Shown: piece after piece, positions 7,710-14,514 of the stretch
How the letters are laid out: each line of letters opens with the position of its first letter
Position numbering within the stretch: position 1 is the stretch's first letter
DNA from: Novosphingobium naphthalenivorans NBRC 102051
GTDB taxonomy: Bacteria > Pseudomonadota > Alphaproteobacteria > Sphingomonadales > Sphingomonadaceae
Assembly (NCBI RefSeq): GCF_001590985.1
Contig: NZ_BCTX01000056.1
Location: 1 to 36,108, forward strand
Reading direction: 5' to 3'
Length of the DNA: 36,108 nucleotides
The notes under the pieces: model-generated
The model's input: only the letters and a program-made list of their open reading frames with translations
Told to the model about the DNA's origin: nothing
The model's database searches: none
Program-made: the position numbers and the translations under genes

Positions 7710-8360
7710 ATGACCGCAGCATCCGAAGTGGACGTTGAGATCGAACCGGCGCCAGCCCAGGCGCTCAGCGACCGGAAATTCAAGCAGGCGCTGGCCGATG
7801 TCGCGCCGCACCTTCGCGCCTTTGCCCGCGGCTTGTGCGGGGACCGTGACCGGGCAGACGACCTTGCTCAGGAAGCCATGCTGCGAGCCTGGGCCGCGCG
7901 GGACCGTTATGCGGCCGGCACCAATTTCAAGGCCTGGACTTTCACGATCCTGCGCAATCACTTCTACAGCGAGGCGCGCCGCGCGCGTTTCCATGGCGAA
8001 TACGATGAACTCGCCGCCGAGCGCATTCTCTGCGCCGACGCCAGCCAGGAAAGCGCCATCGAGCTTGCCGACGTGATCCGCGCGCTGACCGCGATCCCGG
8101 AAAGCTATCGCGAGGCGCTTGTGCTCGTGGCGGCCGGCAATCTTTCCTACGAGGAGATCGCCCAGATCTGCGGAGTCGCGCTGGGCACGGTGAAAAGCCG
8201 CATCTGCCGGGCGCGCACGATGCTGCTCAATGTCATCGAGTCGGGCCAGCTCCCCGATTTCCGCCACAGCTTCGTTCTCAACGGCGAGGCGATCGACGCG
8301 TTCTTCGCCGAATTGGGCAAGATCGCGAATTACGAGGGCGGTGCCAGAGCCGCCGCCTGA
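7710..8360 (+). CDS. Second EcfG-type ECF sigma factor
   Basis: A 216-residue ECF sigma factor closely resembling the ecfG product encoded at 3159-3713; both share PHLRAFARGLCG and the AWTFTILRNHFYSEARR-type region 2. Region 4 contains IPESYREALVLVAAGNLSYEE and GVALGTVKSRICRAR. It has a 25-residue acidic N-terminal extension and a C-terminal tail of about 40 residues, both absent from the first copy. ATG 7710 has GGAGGG 6 nt upstream. An EcfG-type promoter ends 34 nt before it, and no nepR accompanies it. Alphaproteobacteria often carry several EcfG paralogues; this one may respond to the same NepR/PhyR switch or act downstream. The next gene, a response regulator, follows after 38 bp and is probably co-transcribed. 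Confidence 0.9.
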   Translation: MTAASEVDVEIEPAPAQALSDRKFKQALADVAPHLRAFARGLCGDRDRADDLAQEAMLRAWAARDRYAAGTNFKAWTFTILRNHFYSEARRARFHGEYDELAAERILCADASQESAIELADVIRALTAIPESYREALVLVAAGNLSYEEIAQICGVALGTVKSRICRARTMLLNVIESGQLPDFRHSFVLNGEAIDAFFAELGKIANYEGGARAAA

Positions 8361-8398
8361 AGCCACAGAATAAGGAATAGGGTGCCTTGGGTGCTGCG

Positions 8399-8800
8399 AT
8401 GACGGAAGGCGGAGGGAAAGTTCTCATCGTGGAGGACGAATTCCTGGTCGCCCTGCAACTGGAGGACATTCTCTCGGGAGGCGGTCACGCGGTTGTCGGG
8501 ACCGTTCCCGATCTTGCCGGGCTCGGCGGTCTGGCCGAGGCGCCGGATGTGGCGCTGGTCGATCTTAACTTGCGCGACGGGCTTACCGGCCCGGCGGCGG
8601 CCCGCCATCTCGCTGGCCAGTTCGGGGCGCAGGTCATCTATGTCACGGCCAATCCCGGGCAGATCGGCACACCGGCCGAAACCGCGATCGGCGTGGTGCA
8701 GAAGCCATTCACCCGCCAGTCCATCCTGGCCGCGATTGCCTATGCCCTGGCGGGATGTCCGGCTGCGGGCCGCCCGGCCGATCTCGAACCGCTGGGCTGA
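8399..8800 (+). CDS. Single-domain response regulator
   Basis: A 133-residue receiver domain with no output domain. Seen: acidic pocket E12/D13 (VLIVEDEFLV), phospho-acceptor D55 (VALVDLNLRDG), T83 (YVTANP) and K102 (VVQKPF). Proteins of this kind act as phosphate sinks or diffusible switches. In sphingomonads a single-domain regulator (SdrG) is needed for PhyR activation, and its position directly behind a sigma factor of the stress system suggests a similar job; that is inference. The frame also allows a TTG start at 8387, which has AAGGAA 9 nt upstream; ATG 8399 matches the usual receiver N-terminus. It lies 38 bp after the sigma gene. Confidence 0.85.
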   Translation: MTEGGGKVLIVEDEFLVALQLEDILSGGGHAVVGTVPDLAGLGGLAEAPDVALVDLNLRDGLTGPAAARHLAGQFGAQVIYVTANPGQIGTPAETAIGVVQKPFTRQSILAAIAYALAGCPAAGRPADLEPLG

Positions 8801-8835
8801 CGCAACTGCCGGGAAAGGCCTGCGGGAAGATACCG

Positions 8836-8860
8836 GGAACCGCAGCCGCCCGCGCGGGTT
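8836..8860 (+). promoter_or_regulatory. EcfG-type promoter before the Crp/Fnr gene
   Basis: GGAACC at 8836-8841 is followed 17 nt after GGAAC by GTT (8858-8860; the base before it is G rather than the preferred C). It lies 43 nt upstream of the Crp/Fnr ATG, in a 102-bp gap, in the correct orientation. A match of this quality arises by chance about once per 65 kb of strand for each spacing, so location is the main support. Confidence 0.5.
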
Positions 8861-8902
8861 GAGGACTATACGTCCCTAACCGCCATCGCCGGGTATCCCG
8901 CC

Positions 8903-9670
8903 ATGCCGCAGTTCACGCAAGTTCCCCATTCATTGTCCGAAGATGCCAGGGCCGCAGGCGCCATGGGCAACGGCCTGCTCGCCGCGCTTCGCCCCGCCGA
9001 ACAGACGCTGCTGGTGCGGCATTGTTCCGAATGCGTGCTGGATGCGGGGACCGTGATCTGCCAGCCCGGCGACGAGGTCGAATACTGCACCCTGCCGACC
9101 GGCCCGGCGCTGTGCTGCTTTTCCGTCGCGCTGGATGACGGCGCAGCTGTCGAGACCATGCTGGTCGGGCGCGAAGGGGCGGTGGGCGGCTTTGCCAGCC
9201 AGGGGCCGGTGCCTGCCTATGCCCGGGTCGAGGTGCTGCATGGAGGGGTGTTCCGGCGGATACCCTTGGGCAAGCTCGAAGCGGCCAAGCGTGCTTCCCC
9301 GGTCATCGCGAACCTGTTTGCCCGCTATGCCGATTGTATGATGGCGCAGGTTTTCCAGTCGATCGCCTGCAATGCGACGCACACGATCGAACAGCGCGCG
9401 GCGAAGTGGCTGGGGGCTGCCGTTTGCCGAATTGGCGACAGCCATGTGACGATGACGCAGGAGCAACTCGCCACGATGATGGGGATCGGCCGCAGTTATG
9501 CCAGCCGGGTTCTGCAGCGTTTCAAGCACGAGGGGCTGCTGCGCACGCGGCGCGGCGGAATCGAAGTGCTCGACCGTAATGGCCTGAAAAACCGCGCTTG
9601 TTCGTGCAACGATCGCGTCTCGGCGCATTTCGAACGCCTGCTGGGCGGGATCTATCCCGCCAGGGCCTGA
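8903..9670 (+). CDS. Crp/Fnr-family transcriptional regulator
   Basis: A 255-residue regulator. Residues about 25-145 form a cyclic-nucleotide-binding-like jelly roll (LDAGTVICQPGDEVEYCTLP; ETMLVGREGAVGGF). Residues about 155-225 form the HTH_Crp winged helix (TMTQEQLATMMGIGRSYASR as the recognition part). The canonical cAMP-binding RxS motif is not evident, and there is no N-terminal Fnr-type cysteine cluster, so the ligand is unknown. Such small Crp/Fnr proteins are common next to GSR genes in alphaproteobacteria. The ribosome site of ATG 8903 is weak; ATG 8963 is an alternative. An EcfG-type promoter lies just upstream, suggesting it relays the stress response to a secondary regulon. Confidence 0.85.
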   Translation: MPQFTQVPHSLSEDARAAGAMGNGLLAALRPAEQTLLVRHCSECVLDAGTVICQPGDEVEYCTLPTGPALCCFSVALDDGAAVETMLVGREGAVGGFASQGPVPAYARVEVLHGGVFRRIPLGKLEAAKRASPVIANLFARYADCMMAQVFQSIACNATHTIEQRAAKWLGAAVCRIGDSHVTMTQEQLATMMGIGRSYASRVLQRFKHEGLLRTRRGGIEVLDRNGLKNRACSCNDRVSAHFERLLGGIYPARA

Positions 9671-9815
9671 CAGCCGCGCCGCCGGTTCGCGTGCGGAGTC
9701 CCGATTGCCAGAAAAACGTCATGGCAAAGACGCGAAACTGAAAGTGTTTTTGCGCATTAGTGACATCAACGTCTTCTAGCTACGCCTCTCCAAGCTAATA
9801 TTGCGGGGCAATAGC

Positions 9816-12290
9816 ATGACCGACATTCTTCCTCCCAACGGCTATACCGACGGCGACGTCGACACCAATCCGACCACCCAGATCTCGCTGGAGGCGCTGG
9901 CCGCGGCCCGCTATTCCCGCCGTCAGGCGCTGCTGCGCGGTGCCGGTGCCACCACCATGGCCGTGCTGGGCACGAGCGTGCTTTCGGCTTGCGGCAGCGA
10001 CGACACCGAAACCACGCTGGTTGTTTCCGCCGGTGACAATGCAGCGACCAGCTCGGGCCGCGTCGTCGTGCTGACTGGCTCGGTGACGGCCGGCAACACC
10101 AGCGTCAGCAAGTCCGCCTGGGCGCAGAACAGCGGCCCGGACGTGGACCTGACCATCTCGGGCCTCACCGCCACGTTCATCGCCCCGGCCGTCGAAGCCG
10201 CCACCGATCTCGTGTTCGGTTTCGCCGTCACCAATGCCGATGGCGAGACGGCCGTGTCGACCACGACGATCCGCGTTTCGCCTGCCGTGCTCGGCTTCAC
10301 CGCCGTCGCGCACAGCCTGGAAGACATCGCCGTGGTTCCCGCGGGCTATTCGGTCACGGTCATGACGCGGCTGGGAGACCCGCTGGCGGCGGGCGTCGCG
10401 GCCTATGCCAACGACGGCACCGACGACAACTTCGCCCAGCGCATCGGCGACCATGGCGACGCGCTGCACTTCTTCGGCCTCTCGGCCGCCGGTTCGCGCG
10501 ATGACAGCAGCTCGACGCGCGGCCTCATGGTGCAGAACCACGAGAACCTGAGCACCCAGTACCTTCACCCCAATGGCCCGACCAATGTCTCCACCGGCCC
10601 GCGTCCGGCCGACGAGGCGAAGAAGGAAATCGAAGCGCACGGCGTCTCGGTCTCCGAATATATCGACGGCGGCGACCGCAGCTGGTCCTATGTCGCCAGC
10701 AGCAGCTTCAACCGCCGCATCACGCCGATGACGCCGATGGCCTTCCACGGCCCGGCCGCCGGTTCGGCGATGCTGGTCACGGCCTATTCGAACGCCGGCA
10801 CGGCCGGGCGCGGCACGATCAACAACTGCGCCAACGGCATCTCGGGCTGGGGCACCAACCTGACCTGCGAGGAAAACTGGGCCGGCTACTTCCGCCGCGA
10901 TGCCTCCGACGCGGCGCTGCGCACCGGCAACGAACTGCGCGCGCTGGCCCGCTACGGCGTCACCAGCAAGACCGGCAACTACGCCTGGTCGACGGTCGCC
11001 TCCACCGACGCGATGTTCCAGAAGTGGAACGCGACGATCACGGGCGCCAGCGCGGCTGCCGATTACCGCTACGAGCCCAACCAGTATGGCTGGGTGGTCG
11101 AGATCGACCCCTATGACCCCACCTCGGCTCCGCGCAAGCGCACCGCGCTGGGCCGCTGCGGCCACGAAGGCGCTTTCGTGCGCGCCGTCGCCGGCCAGAA
11201 GATCGGCGTCTACATGGGCGACGACAGCCGCGGCGAGTATCTTTACAAGTACGTGTCGAACACCGCGTTCGATGCGGCCGACACCGATGCCAGCGATCGC
11301 CTGGCGGTGGGCGACAAGTACCTCGATGCCGGCACGCTCTATGTCGCGAAGTTCAATGCGGACGGCACCGGCCAGTGGCTGCCGCTGGTCTATGGTTCGG
11401 TCCCGAGCCTGCCCGCGACCGGCACGTATCCCGAATACGTCTTCGCCGATCAGGCCGACATTCTCGTCAACACCCGCCTTGCCGCCGATGCGCTGGGCGC
11501 GACGCCGATGGACCGCCCGGAATGGACGGCCGGCAATCCGGTGACGGGTGAGATCTATCTCACGCTGACCAACAGCAATGCCTCGAAGCGTCCGCTGAAC
11601 GGCACCGATGCGGCCAACCCGCGCCACTACGGCGACCCGAACCTTTCGGGCAAGACCAGCTACGGCAATCCCAACGGCCACATCATCCGCCTGCGCGAGG
11701 ATGGCGACACGACCGGCGCCACCACCTTCGCCTGGGACATCTACCTGTTCGGCGCGGATGCCACCGACTTCCCGTCGGACGCCAACGTCAACGTCTCGGG
11801 CCTTACCACCAGCAACGACTTCTCCAGCCCGGACGGCCTGTACTTCTCGCGCGACACCAATCCGGCGGGCGAGATCAATCCGGTGCTGTGGATCGAGACC
11901 GACGACGGCGCGATGACCGATCGCACCAACTGCATGTTGCTGGCGGCTCTGCCGGGCCACGTCGGCGACGGCGGGGCGACGACGCTCACCAACAAGGACT
12001 CGACCGGCGCCACCGCGCAGCAGGCGACGTTCGCCGGCACCGCCGCGACGGCCGCCAACTTGCGCCGCTTCCTCGTCGGCCCGGTCCAGTGCGAGATCAC
12101 CGGCATCGACATGACGCCGGACGGCCGTACCCTGTTCGTGGGCATCCAGCACCCGGGCGAGAGCGGTGATGCCGCCGCGCCGAGCAGCCACTGGCCCGAC
12201 AGCCAGGCCGGCACGACGGCCGCCACCGTGCGCCCGCGCTCCGCGATCATTGCGATCACCAAGGATGACGGCGGCATTATCGGCCTTTGA
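9816..12290 (+). CDS. PhoX/DUF839-family Tat-exported lipoprotein phosphatase
   Basis: An 824-residue protein of the PhoX (DUF839) family, whose characterised members are calcium- and iron-dependent phosphomonoesterases releasing phosphate from organic esters. Seen: a long acidic n-region, a twin-arginine motif (YSRRQALLRGAG, R35-R36), a hydrophobic stretch and a lipobox LSAC with Cys59, so it is probably Tat-exported and lipid-anchored. Residues about 66-155 resemble an Ig/PKD-like beta domain (VSAGDNAATSSGRVVVLTG). The catalytic body follows, with MVQNHENLSTQYLHPNG, GWGTNLTCEENWAGYF, ALGRCGHEGAF, RPEWTAG and a C-terminal TPDGRTLFVGIQHPGE. The ATG at 9816 (GGGG 7 nt upstream) is preferred over the TTG at 9801. 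It stands alone with its own terminator. I could not find a convincing Pho box upstream. Confidence 0.88.
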   Translation: MTDILPPNGYTDGDVDTNPTTQISLEALAAARYSRRQALLRGAGATTMAVLGTSVLSACGSDDTETTLVVSAGDNAATSSGRVVVLTGSVTAGNTSVSKSAWAQNSGPDVDLTISGLTATFIAPAVEAATDLVFGFAVTNADGETAVSTTTIRVSPAVLGFTAVAHSLEDIAVVPAGYSVTVMTRLGDPLAAGVAAYANDGTDDNFAQRIGDHGDALHFFGLSAAGSRDDSSSTRGLMVQNHENLSTQYLHPNGPTNVSTGPRPADEAKKEIEAHGVSVSEYIDGGDRSWSYVASSSFNRRITPMTPMAFHGPAAGSAMLVTAYSNAGTAGRGTINNCANGISGWGTNLTCEENWAGYFRRDASDAALRTGNELRALARYGVTSKTGNYAWSTVASTDAMFQKWNATITGASAAADYRYEPNQYGWVVEIDPYDPTSAPRKRTALGRCGHEGAFVRAVAGQKIGVYMGDDSRGEYLYKYVSNTAFDAADTDASDRLAVGDKYLDAGTLYVAKFNADGTGQWLPLVYGSVPSLPATGTYPEYVFADQADILVNTRLAADALGATPMDRPEWTAGNPVTGEIYLTLTNSNASKRPLNGTDAANPRHYGDPNLSGKTSYGNPNGHIIRLREDGDTTGATTFAWDIYLFGADATDFPSDANVNVSGLTTSNDFSSPDGLYFSRDTNPAGEINPVLWIETDDGAMTDRTNCMLLAALPGHVGDGGATTLTNKDSTGATAQQATFAGTAATAANLRRFLVGPVQCEITGIDMTPDGRTLFVGIQHPGESGDAAAPSSHWPDSQAGTTAATVRPRSAIIAITKDDGGIIGL

Positions 12291-12317
12291 GCCGGCCGCT
12301 TTCCTTCGGGGAACAAT

Positions 12318-12360
12318 GCGAAAAGGGGAGGGGGCGCGAAAGCGTCTCCTCCTTTTTCGT
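12318..12360 (+). terminator. Terminator of the PhoX-family gene
   Basis: A purine-rich arm (GCGAAAAGGGGAGGGGGCGC) and a pyrimidine-rich arm fold around a GAAA loop with some wobble and mismatch, ending in CCTTTTTCG. It lies 28 nt after the stop codon, a typical position for an intrinsic terminator. Confidence 0.7.
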
Positions 12361-12535
12361 TCTGTGCTTGGCTCTTCCGCGGTTTCAGCGGATTCTCATG
12401 CTCAAGAACCGATTAACGTTTTGCTGGACAATATCCTGACCGACCCATGAATTGTCCGCCAATACTGCGGGTCTATGTTGCGATGAAAATACCGGGGGGA
12501 AGAATAAGAAAATACACTCCTAGGGAAGGGTTGTA

Positions 12536-13996
12536 ATGAACGGGCGCAAGCGGAAGATACAGATCCGAAAGCATATTCCGCTTTCCATGATCATGATTGC
12601 GGCGGGAGTGGCTGTCGCTGCCGGTGTCGAGATTCCGGCCTACAAGGATATTGTCCGGACCATCGGCGGTGAAGCCGCTCTCCATGCGGGAGGCTGGGTC
12701 GAGAAGCTGACCGGGCAGGTGCGCGATGCGCTGATCCTGGCCAATGCGCTTTTCCTGGCCTTCGTGGCGGCGATGGTCGTTTTCGTGTTCTATCCGCTGT
12801 CCCGGCTGTCCCGCGCGACCCATGCCTTCGCGCGCGGCAGCCTCACGCCGCTGCCCCGGCTGCTCCTTGCAGGAGGCGAGATCATCCGGTTTCGCGATGA
12901 TCTTGCCGTTCTGCGGGAAACCTTGAGCGAACGCGAAGAGATGGAGGAAAAGGAGCGCTGGTCGGAAATCGAACGCTACGACCGATGGGCAGAGCAGCAC
13001 TTCGTCGTCATGAGCCTTGCCGGTGGGCTGAAAGCGCTGTCCGACGGCGATCTGACCCGCTTGCTCGACGTGCAGTTCCCCGAGACTTTCGAGGATCTGC
13101 GCGAAGATTACAACGCCACCGTCGACAACCTGAACGAGCTGATCGGCGCCGTGGCGCACAACGGGATCGAAATCCGCTCCCGCACCGACGAGATCAGCGC
13201 CTCGTCCAACGATCTCTCGCTCCGGACCGAGAACCAGGCGGCGACGCTTGAGGAAACGGCCGCAGCACTCAATGTGCTGACGGCCAGCGTGAAGTCTGCC
13301 GCGGACAGCGCCATGCAGGTCGAAAACGTGGTGCGCCAGGCGCGGGGTCACGCGGAACTGAGCGGTGATATCGTGAAGCAGGCGGTTGGCGCCATGTCCG
13401 AAATCAAGCGATCGTCCGACGAGATTTCGACGATCATCGGCGTGATCGATGGCATTGCCTTCCAGACCAATCTCCTGGCTTTGAATGCGGGCGTCGAGGC
13501 CGCGCGCGCCGGCGAGGCGGGCCGCGGTTTCGCAGTCGTTGCGTCGGAAGTGCGGGCCCTGGCACAGCGCTGCTCGGAGGCGGCGAAGGCGATCAACGGA
13601 CTGATAAAGACGAGTTCGGAGCAAGTGGGCGCCGGCGTGCATCTGGTCAATCGCACCGGGGAATCGCTGACGGACATCGTCGATCGCGTCGGCCAGATTA
13701 CCGAGCTTGTGAGCGGGATCGCCACTGGCGCGCAGCAGCAGTCGCTGGGTCTTGATGAGATCAATTCCGGCGTGAACCAGATCGATCGCGTAACCCAGCA
13801 GAACGCGGCCATGGCCGAGGAAGCGACGGCCGCCACCACGACGCTGAAGCATCGGACCGAGCAGCTCGAACGCATGATCTCGCAATTCCATCTCAGGGAG
13901 CAGCCGGGGACGGCGAACGTGTTTCTGTTCCGGACCGACCGGTCTTCTGAGGCCGTCCGCGGCGTGTGGTGCGAATTCCGCGCCACGGGAACCTGA
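12536..13996 (+). CDS. Methyl-accepting chemotaxis protein
   Basis: A 486-residue MCP. Two transmembrane helices (about 14-31 and 66-88) bracket only about 35 periplasmic residues, so there is no extracellular ligand-binding domain. After TM2 come HAMP-like segments (YPLSRLSRATHAFARGSL; a second near SLAGGLKALSDGDLT). A long coiled coil follows, with the conserved signalling hairpin tip around residues 298-345 (AFQTNLLALNAGVEAARAGE, then GRGFAVVASEVRALAQR). The tip binds CheA and CheW. The lack of a C-terminal NWETF-like CheR tether is typical for such receptors. ATG 12536 has AAGGG 6 nt upstream. It probably senses a membrane or cytoplasmic cue, possibly through the CZB protein encoded immediately downstream. 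Confidence 0.92.
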   Translation: MNGRKRKIQIRKHIPLSMIMIAAGVAVAAGVEIPAYKDIVRTIGGEAALHAGGWVEKLTGQVRDALILANALFLAFVAAMVVFVFYPLSRLSRATHAFARGSLTPLPRLLLAGGEIIRFRDDLAVLRETLSEREEMEEKERWSEIERYDRWAEQHFVVMSLAGGLKALSDGDLTRLLDVQFPETFEDLREDYNATVDNLNELIGAVAHNGIEIRSRTDEISASSNDLSLRTENQAATLEETAAALNVLTASVKSAADSAMQVENVVRQARGHAELSGDIVKQAVGAMSEIKRSSDEISTIIGVIDGIAFQTNLLALNAGVEAARAGEAGRGFAVVASEVRALAQRCSEAAKAINGLIKTSSEQVGAGVHLVNRTGESLTDIVDRVGQITELVSGIATGAQQQSLGLDEINSGVNQIDRVTQQNAAMAEEATAATTTLKHRTEQLERMISQFHLREQPGTANVFLFRTDRSSEAVRGVWCEFRATGT

Positions 13997-14019
13997 GCGA
14001 AGAGAGGAGGGACTGCTTC

Positions 14020-14439
14020 GTGAATGCAGATGAAGACATGATCGCCCAGATCACGGGCGCGCAGCACAAGCACCTCAAATGGAAGGTCCGGTTGATGACG
14101 GCGATTGCCCAGGGGCAGGCGGACGTCACGCCGGAAGAGGCCGCCTGCGACAGGAGTTGCGACTTCGGCAAGTGGTTCCACGGCCCGTCCATGGGGGGCG
14201 ATGTCCAGAAAACCGAGGCCTGGAAGACCATCAATGACATCCATGCCGCGTTTCACAAGAGTGCGGCCCAGGTCCTGCGGCTGGCACTGACGGGACAGGC
14301 CGACGATGCCAGGACGCTCATCTCCGGCGATTACGGAGACAAGACCGACCGGATGCTCAAGGCGCTCAGCCTGTGGAAGCTGGAACTGAAGTCGAAGAGC
14401 GGGGGGATGCTGGACAGGGCAGGAACGAACCTGCGCTAG
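14020..14439 (+). CDS. Stand-alone CZB (chemoreceptor zinc-binding) protein
   Basis: A 139-residue protein consisting of little more than a CZB domain. Seen: the first zinc-ligand helix (AQHKHLKWKVRLMTAI), the CDRSCDFGKWFHGPSM segment with the characteristic C-x-FGKW, and NDIHAAFHKSAAQVL with the H-x3-H pair. In known proteins these three His and one Cys hold zinc, which regulates MCP or diguanylate cyclase activity. Usually CZB is fused to its partner; here it is separate, starting 23 bp after the MCP stop. GTG 14020 is chosen because GGAGGG lies 8 nt upstream; the frame is open further, into the MCP gene. Close coupling suggests it gives the MCP zinc- or hypochlorite-dependent control in trans. 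Confidence 0.85.
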   Translation: MNADEDMIAQITGAQHKHLKWKVRLMTAIAQGQADVTPEEAACDRSCDFGKWFHGPSMGGDVQKTEAWKTINDIHAAFHKSAAQVLRLALTGQADDARTLISGDYGDKTDRMLKALSLWKLELKSKSGGMLDRAGTNLR

Positions 14440-14446
14440 TCCGGTT
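14422..14446 (+). promoter_or_regulatory. Possible EcfG-type promoter before the beta-CASP nuclease gene
   Basis: GGAAC at 14422-14426 and GTT at 14444-14446 are 17 nt apart, straddling the stop codon of the CZB gene, about 50-70 nt before the nuclease start. The motif is complete, but the base before GTT is G and one or two chance matches are expected in a window of this size. Treat as a candidate. Confidence 0.33.
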
Positions 14447-14514
14447 CTCTGCCCGACTGCCCGAATTTGATCTAACCCCTTGTTGCTAGGGCAATGTGGT
14501 TCCATGGTCGCGCC

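Noticed and set aside
7197..7713. Plus-strand frames covering the phyR-sigma spacer
   Set aside because: No ribosome sites, proline-rich low-complexity products, and the region is better explained by hairpins and promoters.
9671..9815. Pho box upstream of the PhoX-family gene
   Set aside because: TGACATCAACGTCTTC-like pieces are present, but no two CTGTCAT-like repeats at 11-nt spacing.
9795..12191. 798-codon open frame on the minus strand
   Set aside because: It lies entirely opposite the PhoX-family gene; its composition (Ala/Arg/Gly/Asp repeats) is the usual shadow of GC-rich codons and it has no family motifs.
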